Assembly: GCA_964582475.1 (NCBI GenBank)
Contig: CAZOQS010000001.1
Span: forward strand, 1-64,000
Direction of reading: 5' to 3'
DNA length: 64,000 nucleotides
DNA from: JAGOTP01 sp964582475
GTDB lineage: Bacteria; Patescibacteriota; Patescibacteriia; 2-12-FULL-60-25
The translations under genes were made by a program, and so were the position numbers. Below the pieces are notes generated by a model that did no database searches, had not been told where the DNA came from, and saw only the letters and a list, made by a program, of their open reading frames with translations. Shown piece by piece: positions 8,579-18,372 of the stretch (the first letter of the stretch is position 1; each line of letters opens with the position of its first letter).

Positions 8579-10057
8579 TTAGGGCTGTACGGTGAAGGAG
8601 AGGCTCTCGGTTACGCTTACACCGTTCTCACGGTAGTTCGCTGTGATACGCACCGTTCCGGGTCGTTCATTCGCAATGACGCGCATCCCTTCTACGAGAA
8701 CGACGGATGGATCAGAAGACACGAGGGTGATTTGTCCCGTAACGTCCCGACGCGTGCCATTGGTATACAGAACAGCTGCCGACAACAAAGCACTCTCTTT
8801 CAAGTGTAAGGTTGTGGGGGAGCCGGAGAGCAGAAGTTTTGAGGGAATGAGTAACCGCGCCTGTTCTTCTTGAATAGCTTTATCATCGCTCGGCGGTTGG
8901 GGTGCGGGCTCTGTTGGGATTGGTTGTGGCTGGTCTTGTTTAGTGATAGGAGCATCCTGTGTTCTTGGCGGAGAGATGAAGACAGGCTTTGATTCAATCA
9001 CGTTTTCAAGAGGTGGGCGTGTCTGCATCAGTTCATTCTTTAGATCTCTTTCGATGAAAGGAGTGGTTGGCTGATCCTTCGTCGCATCGTGGTACAGAAC
9101 GCTGCCCTGAGTCATGGCGCGTGGAAATAGCTCTTCTTTTGAAGTCATTGGCGCTTGGGAAGCCCAGGCAGCCATCTCGGCTTGAACGGCGTTTAATTCT
9201 TGTTCGGCTTTAGCTGTATTCCCTTGTTCCTGAAGTTCCTTTGCCCAGGCTAAACGGCGACCAAGATACTTGTCAGCCAATTCAGCCTTTTCATTCTCAG
9301 CCGTCATAGCCATGCGTAGACGTTCCGCTGGGCGGCCAAGTTTTTCGTACATCAAACCCGCCTCTTTCGTGAGTTCTTGTTGGAGATCGGTTTGCGTTTT
9401 TTTCAAAAAGGTTTTGTCGGCTTCAAGGTTCTGGTTGATCCAATCTGTATTTGGCTTCATGGCGCTGGTTGAGCTGACCATCTGCATTGCCCCGCGTGCG
9501 GCGCGCATACCCGTTCCGTGCATGATCATCTGATCGGCGGCCTTCACTTGACCTTCGTACACAGCGATCCAGGTTTCTTGGCCAGGGAAACGAGCTGTCT
9601 CAAACGCGGTTCCACGCACGGTCGCAACGACATCGTCGGTCGTGACGGTGTAGGAGCTATCAAGTTCGAGCAGACGAATGATACGTGACCAGGTGCGGCC
9701 ACTGACAAGCGTGAGTGAGGTCTGACTTTTGACATCGTTGTTTTGAGGGAGGATGAGATCTGTGACCGTCAGCTCCGTGCTTGTACTTAAACGAGTTTGG
9801 CTAACGCCCGAGACCGTCAGGGTGACGCTGCCGGTAGCGCCTGTTCGGAGCTGCATTCCAGACTGAACGACCTGTCCGTTGGTTGCCGGGACCCAATTTT
9901 CGGTTGTGCTTGCTCGCGTCTCAACTTGCCCTTGGAGGTCCTCTAAACGAGCTGTCGAGGCGGCTAAGGTCGGGGGAGCTCCCAAGCGCCAGAGCCAAGC
10001 TGCAATGATCACTACGAAGAGAAGGAGGATGACGATCGCTAAGAGGACTTTTTTCAT
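8579..10057 (-). CDS. FecR-domain membrane-anchored protein
   Basis: 492 residues. One N-terminal membrane anchor (about 3-24), then a FecR-type domain (about 35-170), in which the stretch following ARLEDLQGQVE and the GMQLRTGATGSVTL strand fit the family. A long coiled helical segment follows, then a proline-rich linker, then an Ig-like BIG_2-type domain at the C-terminus (TLVSSDPSVVLVEG). FecR domains usually pass extracytoplasmic signals. Here it is the first gene of an operon with the CHASE2 cyclase. Start chosen at 10057, eight bases after a TACCAT -10 with TTGTTG at 17 bases. Confidence 0.85.
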   Translation of the reverse strand: MKKVLLAIVILLLFVVIIAAWLWRLGAPPTLAASTARLEDLQGQVETRASTTENWVPATNGQVVQSGMQLRTGATGSVTLTVSGVSQTRLSTSTELTVTDLILPQNNDVKSQTSLTLVSGRTWSRIIRLLELDSSYTVTTDDVVATVRGTAFETARFPGQETWIAVYEGQVKAADQMIMHGTGMRAARGAMQMVSSTSAMKPNTDWINQNLEADKTFLKKTQTDLQQELTKEAGLMYEKLGRPAERLRMAMTAENEKAELADKYLGRRLAWAKELQEQGNTAKAEQELNAVQAEMAAWASQAPMTSKEELFPRAMTQGSVLYHDATKDQPTTPFIERDLKNELMQTRPPLENVIESKPVFISPPRTQDAPITKQDQPQPIPTEPAPQPPSDDKAIQEEQARLLIPSKLLLSGSPTTLHLKESALLSAAVLYTNGTRRDVTGQITLVSSDPSVVLVEGMRVIANERPGTVRITANYRENGVSVTESLSFTVQP

Positions 10058-10065
10058 ATGTCCCC

Positions 10066-10094
10066 ATGGTATGCCCCACAGGCCGAAGCAACAA
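10066..10094 (-). promoter_or_regulatory. Promoter of the FecR-cyclase operon, near-leaderless
   Basis: TTGTTG at 10089-10094, 17-base spacer, TACCAT at 10066-10071; the ATG follows eight bases after the -10. Confidence 0.6.
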
Positions 10095-10162
10095 TATGGA
10101 CGTTTCTTTTTAAATGGGAGGGCTGACTCGCTTTTTTTCTCGTTTTCTGGTAGCATCGCCCG

Positions 10163-12793
10163 ATGCTGTTTGATGAATCCCTTCTCCGCTCGACCGTCGA
10201 GCCGGAGCTATTTCAGCGAGGTAAAACCTATTTTTTGGACCGATCCGTCGAAGGGGTCACGGTTCGACGTGCCAAAAATGATGACATCCTGATCACGGGT
10301 AAGGTCCTCGGAGGAGAGATGTATGAATCGACCCTGCGCTTGTCCGCCAAGGCCGACAAGGTCATTTTCTTCGATTGTACCTGTCCGTTCGATTGGGGGA
10401 TGTGTAAACACGTGGTCGCCCTGGGGCTTGAGGCGCTGTCGTATGATCTCGAAAAAAATACACTTCCGAGCTCGAAGGAGCGTGTGAGTCAGGTGTTAAG
10501 CGCGTACGCAAAAAATTCGGGTGTGGCCGTTACGGAGGACGAAATTGCAGATCTCGCTGCTTCGATCGACCACGATCAACACAAGGTTCAGCGTCAGTCG
10601 CGGACACAGCGGCATAGTTTGGATGAGGTCGTTGCGCGTATCTCCTATGACCGGATGCACGACTCGTTCTCGATTGAAGGACTTGCTCGCTACGGGAAGT
10701 ATGACTTTCCTTTGGGTGATACGGAGCTTCCAGATCGCTATGAACACGTTGTTGATGATCGACTAGAGGTCGATGTCATCATGCGCCTTGAAGGAGCAGA
10801 AGAAGATGCGGTCGTTGATATTTCAGATGCGATCGGAACGGAGCGAGATGATGCTAAGAAAAAATGGATCATCCCTTCAGGAAAATTGTTGGAGTTTGTG
10901 CGCGTTGGCTTGGAGGAGTTGCGCGATCGCGTAACGGTTGAGCTCGATGAAACCGCCAAGCCGATGTTTGATATTGATACGATCGATATTGAAGCGGACG
11001 TTTCGTTCCGTCAGTCGACGGGTGTCGATTGGTTTTCTTTTTCGGTCGATTGGCACTGCCAGCAGACAAAAGTCGACAAGCTCGCGATTGAACAAGCGCT
11101 TGGTTCGAACGAGCCGTACGTGCGTTTGTCGAACGGCCGATTTGCACGTATTGGGAATGGGGCAGAGCTGAAGCCGATGATGGATTGGATGAAGGCGACG
11201 GAAGAAGCGGAGGAGAAGGGGACGCGCCGTACACGTTTGTTCCATGTTCCGGAACTCTTGTTCCTCGTGCAATCCATTCGTCATGCGCATCTTGAGGGCG
11301 TCGAAAGTTCGCTCGAGAAATTCATGGATGACGTGAAGCGCGGTTCGTTGAGTGAACCCGTGACGCTTTCACCAAGTTTAGAAAAGATTCTCCGCCCGTA
11401 TCAGAAAGACGGTGTGGCTTGGCTCGCGTTTTTGCAGCGCTATGGTTTTGGCGGAGTCTTGGCCGACGAAATGGGATTGGGAAAGACTGTTCAAACACTG
11501 GCATTCCTCGAAATGTTGCGTGCCTCAAAAACCATCGGCAAAAAGGCGCCCGCGTTGGTTATTTGTCCAAAGACGTTGTTATCGGTCTGGCAGCAAGAGG
11601 CGAACATGTATACGCCAGATGCGCGCGTCTTGGTGGTTGATGGAACGCCCCCGGAACGAAAAGCGAAGATCGATGGTATCCATGAGTATGATTTGATTTT
11701 GACATCGTACTCGCTCATGCAGCGTGACTTGCCGCAGTACCTGGAATCAAAAACGACGTTCTCCGTCTGTGTGTTGGATGAAGCGCACTTTATTAAGAAT
11801 GCGGTAACACAAACCGCGCTGACGATGAAAGCGATTCCTTCGCGTTTCCGTTTGGCACTCACGGGTACGCCGCTCGAGAACGGTGTCCACGAATTGTGGT
11901 CGGTCTTCGATTTCTTGATGCCGGGGTTCTTTGGAACGGCTCGCGCCTTCACCGCTAACTATTCGCGTCCGATTCGTGAACGGAATGATCAGCAAGCGCT
12001 TGAGAAGCTACGTCGCAAGCTCAAGCCGTTCATGTTGCGCCGTACGAAGGAAATGATGGCGAGTGAGTTGCCTCCAAAAATTGAACAAGAAATTACGTGT
12101 CGGTTATCGCCAGAGCAATTGGTGCTGTATACCCGCACACTCGAACAGATTCGCAGTGACGTGACGCGCTTGGTTGAAGAGCAGGGCTTCGAGAAATCGA
12201 AGATTGAGATTCTGGCTGCCCTCACCAAACTTCGTCGCGTGTGTGATCACCCCTCCTTCCTCGATCCACGTTTGCCGGGTGATCCAGCGCTGTCTGGAAA
12301 ATTAGAAGGGGTTCTCGAATTTATCTACGAGGCCATTCGTGGGAACCATAAGGTGCTGGTCTTCAGTCAGTTCACGACCATGTTGGATTTGGTCCGTCAG
12401 GCATTGGAGAAAGATGGAATTGATAGTGCAACGATCGAAGGTTCGACCAAAGATCGTGCGATGGAGATTACAAAGTTCCGTTCAAAGGTGAATGTCTTCT
12501 TGTTGAGTTTGAAAGCAGGTGGAACGGGGTTGACGCTGACCGAAGCAGATACGGTCTTGTTGATCGATCCATGGTGGAATCCGCAAGCGGAGAAGCAGGC
12601 GATGGACCGTGCGCACCGTATCGGACAAACAAAAACGGTGAACGTCTATAAGTTCGTGGCAAAAGAAACGATCGAAGAAAAAATGTTGGAACTGCAGAAA
12701 AAGAAACAGGGTGTCTTCGACGCCATCATGCAAGATGCAACGCAGTCGATTGAGTCGTTGACGTGGGAAGATGTGAAGGGATTACTCGCGTAG
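10163..12793 (+). CDS. SWIM zinc-finger SNF2 family helicase
   Basis: 876 residues. The N-terminus has a SWIM zinc-binding motif (CTC at 72-74, CKH at 81-83). After a long middle domain comes a complete SNF2 ATPase: Walker A DEMGLGKT near residue 435, DEAH near 539, LTGTPLENG, and a C-terminal helicase lobe with FSQFTTMLD and the motif VI region RAHRIGQT. These proteins are ATP-driven double-stranded DNA translocases that remodel protein-DNA complexes; the bacterial role is poorly defined but is linked to transcription and repair. A TAGCAT hexamer lies six bases before the start with no Shine-Dalgarno. Confidence 0.92.
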   Translation: MLFDESLLRSTVEPELFQRGKTYFLDRSVEGVTVRRAKNDDILITGKVLGGEMYESTLRLSAKADKVIFFDCTCPFDWGMCKHVVALGLEALSYDLEKNTLPSSKERVSQVLSAYAKNSGVAVTEDEIADLAASIDHDQHKVQRQSRTQRHSLDEVVARISYDRMHDSFSIEGLARYGKYDFPLGDTELPDRYEHVVDDRLEVDVIMRLEGAEEDAVVDISDAIGTERDDAKKKWIIPSGKLLEFVRVGLEELRDRVTVELDETAKPMFDIDTIDIEADVSFRQSTGVDWFSFSVDWHCQQTKVDKLAIEQALGSNEPYVRLSNGRFARIGNGAELKPMMDWMKATEEAEEKGTRRTRLFHVPELLFLVQSIRHAHLEGVESSLEKFMDDVKRGSLSEPVTLSPSLEKILRPYQKDGVAWLAFLQRYGFGGVLADEMGLGKTVQTLAFLEMLRASKTIGKKAPALVICPKTLLSVWQQEANMYTPDARVLVVDGTPPERKAKIDGIHEYDLILTSYSLMQRDLPQYLESKTTFSVCVLDEAHFIKNAVTQTALTMKAIPSRFRLALTGTPLENGVHELWSVFDFLMPGFFGTARAFTANYSRPIRERNDQQALEKLRRKLKPFMLRRTKEMMASELPPKIEQEITCRLSPEQLVLYTRTLEQIRSDVTRLVEEQGFEKSKIEILAALTKLRRVCDHPSFLDPRLPGDPALSGKLEGVLEFIYEAIRGNHKVLVFSQFTTMLDLVRQALEKDGIDSATIEGSTKDRAMEITKFRSKVNVFLLSLKAGGTGLTLTEADTVLLIDPWWNPQAEKQAMDRAHRIGQTKTVNVYKFVAKETIEEKMLELQKKKQGVFDAIMQDATQSIESLTWEDVKGLLA

Positions 12794-12819
12794 TCAGAAG
12801 AGAGGAAAAACGGTAGACT
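12791..12819 (+). promoter_or_regulatory. Promoter overlapping the helicase stop codon
   Basis: TAGTCA at 12791-12796, 17 bases, TAGACT at 12814-12819; the next ATG is six bases on. The -35 overlaps the end of the SNF2 gene. Confidence 0.55.
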
Positions 12820-12825
12820 GTTGGT

Positions 12826-13725
12826 ATGAAGTCTCCAACATCGTCACGTTCGTTAAAAAAGTCTCCGCCAAAAAAACTTCCACCGAAGCGTGATACCGCT
12901 TGGGCTGTGTCGATTGTTGGTCTGTGTGTTCTGACTGCACTCGTATTGTGGTCGGGGAGAATGATCACCGAGCTCGCCTATCGCTTGCAGCTTGCGAAAA
13001 ATAATCTGCAACAAGTACAGGCTGGTGTTCAGGAATGTGAACCACAAACAAACTTCTGCCCACCTCAGCCAGAAGTGGCAACAAGTTCTATCCACTACGT
13101 GCTTGATTCAGGCACCTACCTGAGTCGAGAGTGGGGTGAAGATGAAGCAAAACAGGACTTTTGGCTGGTGAAGGAGGAGACAGTAGACTCTTCTGCGTCA
13201 TCGGTCAGGAAGTTTGTGGGAAGCTTTGATGTTGTTGAGCTCGGAGTCCAGAAAAACCCCTTTTCGATCAAGCGATTACCGAATGGTCTCTATCAGTTCG
13301 TTGCAACGGCTGATTATATCGAAACGGGGAGTGAGGTGATGGGGCTGATTGATTCACAGACCCTGAATTTCATCACGTTCACGGACTCAGGGGATGGGCA
13401 GGGGATCGCAGTCTCCACGCCAGAGATTCCAAAGGCGTTGATCGCGCCTCACCTTGGAAGTGATGACTGCGTCACTTCATCGAAGGCGGTCGTTGATCGG
13501 TTGGATTGGAATGAAGAAGTTCTGTATCAGTTTAGAAAGCCCCCAACGATCAAGTGTTCGTTTAACGAAATGCGAGGAGAGAATTACCTTGAGGCGTTTC
13601 CAGCCGTCGAAGGTCTCTCGGTCACACGTGATCTGAAATCGTTTGTGCTTAGACTGCAAACCGGACAAGCGTTACGCCTTCAGTTCAGTGGAGCGAAGAA
13701 GCCGACGGTAACGGTGGTTCAGTAA
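12826..13725 (+). CDS. Membrane-anchored hypothetical protein
   Basis: 299 residues. A Lys/Pro/Ser-rich cytoplasmic N-tail, one membrane span at about 27-47, a short helical stalk, then an outside domain rich in beta strands with a few Cys (CEP, CPP, CVTS, IKCSF) that could form disulfides. No family recognised. Its own -10 lies six bases before the ATG, so it is probably transcribed without a leader. A bidirectional terminator separates it from the convergent ung gene. Confidence 0.7.
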   Translation: MKSPTSSRSLKKSPPKKLPPKRDTAWAVSIVGLCVLTALVLWSGRMITELAYRLQLAKNNLQQVQAGVQECEPQTNFCPPQPEVATSSIHYVLDSGTYLSREWGEDEAKQDFWLVKEETVDSSASSVRKFVGSFDVVELGVQKNPFSIKRLPNGLYQFVATADYIETGSEVMGLIDSQTLNFITFTDSGDGQGIAVSTPEIPKALIAPHLGSDDCVTSSKAVVDRLDWNEEVLYQFRKPPTIKCSFNEMRGENYLEAFPAVEGLSVTRDLKSFVLRLQTGQALRLQFSGAKKPTVTVVQ

Positions 13726-13738
13726 AGAATCTCAAGTC

Positions 13739-13770
13739 AAAAAAACACGGACTTTGATCCGTGTTTTTTT
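13739..13770. terminator. Bidirectional terminator
   Basis: AAAAACACGGA / TCCGTGTTTTT around CTTTGA, with A/T runs on both sides, between convergent genes. Confidence 0.9.
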
Positions 13771-13781
13771 GACCCCTACCC

Positions 13782-14444
13782 TTACCACTCGATCGGTATG
13801 AAGCCTTGTTGGGCGAGGTAGGCGTTCGTTTTACTGAAATGCTTGCAACCAAAGAAGCCGTTGTGTGCCGAAAAGGGAGAAGGATGCGGAGCCTGCAAAA
13901 TAAGATGCTTCTTCGAGTCGATCAGTGCGGATTTCTGGCGAGCGTAATTCCCCCAGAGCAAAAACACGAGATGCTCTTTCTCATCCGACAGGAGTTTGAT
14001 GACCGCGTCCGTAAATGTCTCCCAGCCTTTCCCTTGATGTGATCCTGCTTGGCCGGCACGCACAGTGAGCGTGGCGTTTAGGAGGAAGACTCCTTGGTCT
14101 GCCCAGCGCTCCAAATTTCCGGAAGTCGGAACAGGTGACCCGACATCCGATTGAATCTCCTTGAACATGTTCTGCAGCGAGGGAGGTGGGCGTACACCAT
14201 CGCGTACCGAAAAACACAGGCCGTGTGCTTGGCCCGGGCCATGATACGGGTCCTGTCCGAGCAGCACGACGCGAACGGCCTCAAACGGTGTATGCGCAAA
14301 CGCATTGAACATCTCTCCGGGAGGGGGATAGACCGTTGTCGCCTGATATTCCTGCCGGACAAAGGTGGTGAGTGCTTGGAAGTAGGGCTGCTCGAACTCG
14401 GCGGCGAGTTTTTGTTTCCAGCTGGGTTCAATTTTGACGTCCAT
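13782..14444 (-). CDS. ung: Uracil-DNA glycosylase, family 1
   Basis: 220 residues, normal length. Excises uracil from DNA to start base-excision repair. The water-activating loop GQDPYHG is at 63-69 with catalytic Asp65, followed by AHGLCFSV. The DNA-intercalation loop HPSPFSAHNGF is present near the C-terminus. It starts five bases after the small upstream gene, which suggests a two-gene operon; there is no Shine-Dalgarno. Confidence 0.96.
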   Translation of the reverse strand: MDVKIEPSWKQKLAAEFEQPYFQALTTFVRQEYQATTVYPPPGEMFNAFAHTPFEAVRVVLLGQDPYHGPGQAHGLCFSVRDGVRPPPSLQNMFKEIQSDVGSPVPTSGNLERWADQGVFLLNATLTVRAGQAGSHQGKGWETFTDAVIKLLSDEKEHLVFLLWGNYARQKSALIDSKKHLILQAPHPSPFSAHNGFFGCKHFSKTNAYLAQQGFIPIEW

Positions 14445-14449
14445 AAGAG

Positions 14450-14674
14450 TTAACTCTTCGGATAACGTAGTTTGCGGCGGCTCTGAGGAGCCGGTTGAGT
14501 TTCCGTGAGGGTTTGATGTTCTTCTTTTAGCGTAAGAAAGCGAGCCTCGATCTCGTTGATCTGGGCTTCGAGTGCAAGACGACGTGTGCGGATCGCATCA
14601 AGACGTTTTGCGATCAGGCTAATCGGTGTAGAGGGGCGGGAGGCGCTTACAGCGCTTTGTTGTTTACGTGCCAT
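14450..14674 (-). CDS. Small helical protein upstream of ung
   Basis: 74 residues, basic at both ends, with one predicted long helix/coiled coil (about 20-60, heptad-like IAKRLDAIRTRRLALEAQI). No family recognised. A TAGTAT hexamer ends six bases before the ATG. It is co-directional with ung with a five-base gap, so it may be a partner or simply an operon neighbour. Confidence 0.6.
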   Translation of the reverse strand: MARKQQSAVSASRPSTPISLIAKRLDAIRTRRLALEAQINEIEARFLTLKEEHQTLTETQPAPQSRRKLRYPKS

Positions 14675-14708
14675 ACCAGTATACTACCACTGATCTTTCC
14701 TCTGTTGT

Positions 14709-17700
14709 ATGCCCACCGTCCCTTTCGCTCCCGCGAACCCTCGTATGATGCCAGAGCGCGCGCTTGTCGTCGCTGACGAAAAAGAGCGTCGCAGACAAGA
14801 GCTTGAGGACCTCAAAGCATGGGCGCTTAAAGATAAAGAGGCGATTGAAAAAGTCGATGGGAGACTTGCCCGGTTGGTTGAAGCTCTGCGAGAAAAAGCA
14901 GAAGCTGCAGATGCCGAACGAGCAAAACCAGATGGCGTACGTGATGATACGCGTGTGACGCGTTTAGACCAAGACAGGACACTATTGCAGACGGCTCTCG
15001 AAGGGGTAGATGCTGAGCTAAGAAGCATACAAGAACAGCTTGAGATCGCGGATCGCGAACTCCAAGTATGCTTAACTGAACTAGAAGCGGCGAACCATGT
15101 CATTTTGACCGAGCAGCGTCTGACAGGGGCTGTCCCTGTGACGATTTTGTATGCAAATGATGAGCTAACGCATTTTACCGACGTCCGTGCAGCTGCGATC
15201 AAAAAAGCAGAAGAGCAGTTTGAAATGAAGGGAGTTGTGGCTGTTGAAAGCGTTATTCAGCCATTCTGGAAAGGACTTGTCCCATTTTTGGACATGGTAG
15301 ATGAAACCAAGGTGAATACAGGTGGGCTCGGGCTCATTTTGTCGAAATACCCCGTTCTTGATGTGAAGAAGAGTGAGGAATTTGCTGCCGCGTTTGAAGC
15401 TCTCCCCTTGTCTGGGGATTCCAAAGCTGTAGCTGCCGAAGTGAAGGCGTTGGTAGGTACGTATCGTGTGGCGAGAGAGGCGCTGGTAGGGAGTGATCCG
15501 AAGAGTGCGCACAAGCATTTGAAGGAATTAGAGCGCGCTGCGGTGGCCTTGAAGAAGATCCCGAGTCTTTGGGAAGCGAAAAATGAGCCAGCAGAGGTAA
15601 AAAAACGTCGAGAAGCATTTAAGAAGAAAGAAGCTGAAGAGCTGGAACGACATCAGCCGGAGATGATGGAGGCGGAGCGGAAGTTGTGGGAGTCGCTTCA
15701 AGAGCCGACCGATCAAGAGCTTTTGGTGAAAGCGCATTTGGCGGAGGTGGCGGCGGTGCCTGAGCATCCGATGTTTGATCAGCTCAAGACAGAGGACGGG
15801 CGACTTACTTACGGTATAGGCTTATTTGAGAAGGTGGGTCTTCCTACGGGTCCGTTGAGCCTAGGGGCGGGATTAACAGCTCGTCTTGCGGATGCGCAGG
15901 CGATCAAGGCGAAGAAGTCGAGCGAGCATGATCTGCTTGAAAACTGGAAAGACGACACCTTGTTTCTATTAGACCCAACCATTCACGATAAAGACGCGAA
16001 CGTGAAAGCGAAGGTTGAAGAACGGGTGAAGCGACTAAATCTCCAAAGGCCATCGGCTGAGACGATTCAGCTGATTCTCCACTCTGTTCCGCTAAATGCT
16101 GACCCCGCAGAGCTGATGAAGCAGCTCCGTCATCATGTGACGATGTATTTTGGGGCTTTGAAGGATAAAGCTGCGCCGGGTTCGGTCGCAGTTAAGGATG
16201 AGGCCGCCATCATGGAAGCGCTGGATAAGAAGTTGGGAGACCTACTTCATGGGTTTAATGAGCTCGTTACCGGCGAGATGCAGAAAAATCAGCTCGCGGC
16301 TAAGGTTGATGCTGCATTGCTTCGTCCGGATGCAAAAGCAATTCTGCAGCTGATTGCTACGGTTGAAGGAATCTCTGTTGTTGACCCAGCCAAGGTCGCG
16401 AAGGCGGCTGAAGAGGAGCGAAAAGCCCGAGAGTTTGTGGAGGGCTTTGTTGCCTCGATGGAGCGTACAGAGACGTTGGTGGCAGAGCGTGCAATTCTTC
16501 ATAAGGATACCGTCGCTCGAGAAGCATTGGTTCCTCAGGTCGTGAAGGCGTTGGAGGCGCATAAGGGGTTTCAGGCGACTTTGGATGAAATTGAGCGTGT
16601 CCGACCGCTGATTATCGACTACTTGCTCAGACGGGAAATGCCGAGCGGCGGGGAAGACCGAACGGAGCGTAAGCGCCTCGAGACAAATTGGGCGGCGACA
16701 CATGAGGCGGAGGTGCGTACAAAAAAGACTCAAGAAGACGCAGCCAAACGAGCCTTGCTTGCGGCCGAAAAGGCGCTGAAGCTGACAGAGGCGGATCCGG
16801 AGCTCGTGCAGCTTCAGACAGAGATCGGTAAAGTTGAGGCGTTAGCGGGAGCATTGGCTCATATCGATGTGAATCCAAACGCACTGGTGGCCGATATTAC
16901 GGGTCGAGATGCGATTTTGAAACAGATTCCAAAGATTGATGTGGATGGAAAAGAATATTCCGGTGTTACATTGGTAGAGACCGCGTTAGCCGCTGGATCG
17001 CGTCAACCGTTAAAACAGGTCACGACCTGGCTCCCAAAAGCGATTAAAGAGCTGACGTTAGATGAAGCCTATGGATATGGCTTGCCGGAGGCTGCGTTAG
17101 CGGCTGCGTATACGCTGGTTGAAGCAGAGGCGGAAACAGCGCGTACCGCGGCTGAGTGGTTCCAGCAAAACTTTGCTGGCAGACCAGAGAAGGGGAGGCT
17201 TTTTGGAATGAACTACAAAATGGATGCCGCATGGAAAGCAGAGCTTGAACAGCAAGTGAGAAACGTACGAGCCGAGGTGCAGCGTATTTTATTGGATATC
17301 ACATCAGAGCGGAAACAGGCAGAGACAGCTGCCCTTAAAGCTAAGCTACAACATCATCCAGAAAAGGATCGATATAAGGCGAACCTGGCCGCCCTCACGG
17401 AGAGAGAAACGGCTGTTCAAGATGTCCTTGACCTACTACGGGCGGCCCAGCCGGGTACTACCCCTGCGCTTATCGGCGTCGCGTACAAAGGGCTGCGTCA
17501 GGTTGTCCATACACTGACGAATGAAGAGCCGGCCGAACATGCGCCGAGCCCAGAAGCGTTTGGTCTTTTGATCAAGTCGCTCGAGCGGATCAAGCAAGAT
17601 CTCGCAACAAGTCGTCAGTTGCTGGATGTGCTAGATAGAGAGCATGACCATGCGGTTCAGTGTATCGGATACGTAAAACTAGTCCTCCCTGGCCAGCTCA

Positions 17701-18284
17701 CATCTGGTCCAGAGATTGACCTCGCAGGCAAAAAGACAAAGCTTGTAAGTAAGGGCGCAAAGATTGGAGATTTCAGAAAAGAAGAGGCAGACAAGCAAGC
17801 GGCACACACGGCAGCCGCACAAGAACTTGCCCGTGTTGAAGCAGAAACGCTGGCCGATCGGTTGGCGAAATTTGATCTCGAAACATCACAGCACATTAGT
17901 AAAGTCCTTGATCCAAAGGGAGTCCTTACCCAGCAAGACGAGATTCAGTTGAATCAAGATGCCGCCGCCGCAGAGAAGGTCTTGCGTGAGATGGAAGTGA
18001 AGTTGAAAGAGTTGATCGACGTGAACGCAACTCACTACACGGAGTGGCTGACAAAGAAAGACGCGCTCACGACGCTCACACGGCATCCGACGGAACTTGA
18101 GAAAGTTGCAGTTGAATCTGTGCTCAAAGCTGAGCAGGCGCTCTTCGCTATTTTTGAAAAACAGAAGGCGACGAGCAAAATGAACGCAGCTCAGTTTAGC
18201 GCCTGGTACAATGGGCTACGCGCGCAGGGGGCAGCTGGGCTACGAGCGCTGAGAAATGATCTTGTTCCAGGGTTGAGCCCGTAA
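14709..18284 (+). CDS. Giant helical coiled-coil protein of unknown function
   Basis: 1191 residues, one of the longest genes in the window. Composition is dominated by Ala, Glu, Lys, Leu and Asp, with heptad-like runs almost throughout. No signal peptide, membrane span, Walker motif or Cys-rich site was seen. That suggests a soluble cytoplasmic scaffold or filament-like protein. It is divergent from the ung operon (the start regions are 34 bases apart) and ends in a strong terminator. Base composition matches the native genes, so it is probably resident. Possible roles: cell-shape scaffold, chromosome organisation or an inclusion-type structure; none is shown by sequence. Confidence 0.75.
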   Translation: MPTVPFAPANPRMMPERALVVADEKERRRQELEDLKAWALKDKEAIEKVDGRLARLVEALREKAEAADAERAKPDGVRDDTRVTRLDQDRTLLQTALEGVDAELRSIQEQLEIADRELQVCLTELEAANHVILTEQRLTGAVPVTILYANDELTHFTDVRAAAIKKAEEQFEMKGVVAVESVIQPFWKGLVPFLDMVDETKVNTGGLGLILSKYPVLDVKKSEEFAAAFEALPLSGDSKAVAAEVKALVGTYRVAREALVGSDPKSAHKHLKELERAAVALKKIPSLWEAKNEPAEVKKRREAFKKKEAEELERHQPEMMEAERKLWESLQEPTDQELLVKAHLAEVAAVPEHPMFDQLKTEDGRLTYGIGLFEKVGLPTGPLSLGAGLTARLADAQAIKAKKSSEHDLLENWKDDTLFLLDPTIHDKDANVKAKVEERVKRLNLQRPSAETIQLILHSVPLNADPAELMKQLRHHVTMYFGALKDKAAPGSVAVKDEAAIMEALDKKLGDLLHGFNELVTGEMQKNQLAAKVDAALLRPDAKAILQLIATVEGISVVDPAKVAKAAEEERKAREFVEGFVASMERTETLVAERAILHKDTVAREALVPQVVKALEAHKGFQATLDEIERVRPLIIDYLLRREMPSGGEDRTERKRLETNWAATHEAEVRTKKTQEDAAKRALLAAEKALKLTEADPELVQLQTEIGKVEALAGALAHIDVNPNALVADITGRDAILKQIPKIDVDGKEYSGVTLVETALAAGSRQPLKQVTTWLPKAIKELTLDEAYGYGLPEAALAAAYTLVEAEAETARTAAEWFQQNFAGRPEKGRLFGMNYKMDAAWKAELEQQVRNVRAEVQRILLDITSERKQAETAALKAKLQHHPEKDRYKANLAALTERETAVQDVLDLLRAAQPGTTPALIGVAYKGLRQVVHTLTNEEPAEHAPSPEAFGLLIKSLERIKQDLATSRQLLDVLDREHDHAVQCIGYVKLVLPGQLTSGPEIDLAGKKTKLVSKGAKIGDFRKEEADKQAAHTAAAQELARVEAETLADRLAKFDLETSQHISKVLDPKGVLTQQDEIQLNQDAAAAEKVLREMEVKLKELIDVNATHYTEWLTKKDALTTLTRHPTELEKVAVESVLKAEQALFAIFEKQKATSKMNAAQFSAWYNGLRAQGAAGLRALRNDLVPGLSP

Positions 18285-18310
18285 CCTAAAGATAGACAGG
18301 GGAAAGGATC

Positions 18311-18357
18311 AAAAAAACACAGACCCGACTCACTAGTGAGTCGGGTCTGTGTTTTTT
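18311..18357. terminator. Strong bidirectional terminator
   Basis: Perfect 21-bp stem from AAAAAACACAGACCC to its complement around a CTAG centre, between the giant helical protein and the small membrane protein on the minus strand. Confidence 0.92.
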
Positions 18358-18372
18358 CTGTGTGAGATTGTC

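Noticed and set aside
14684..15202. Ser/Arg-rich minus-strand frame over the start of the giant helical protein
   Set aside because: Low-complexity antisense of a Glu/Ala/Lys-rich coding region.
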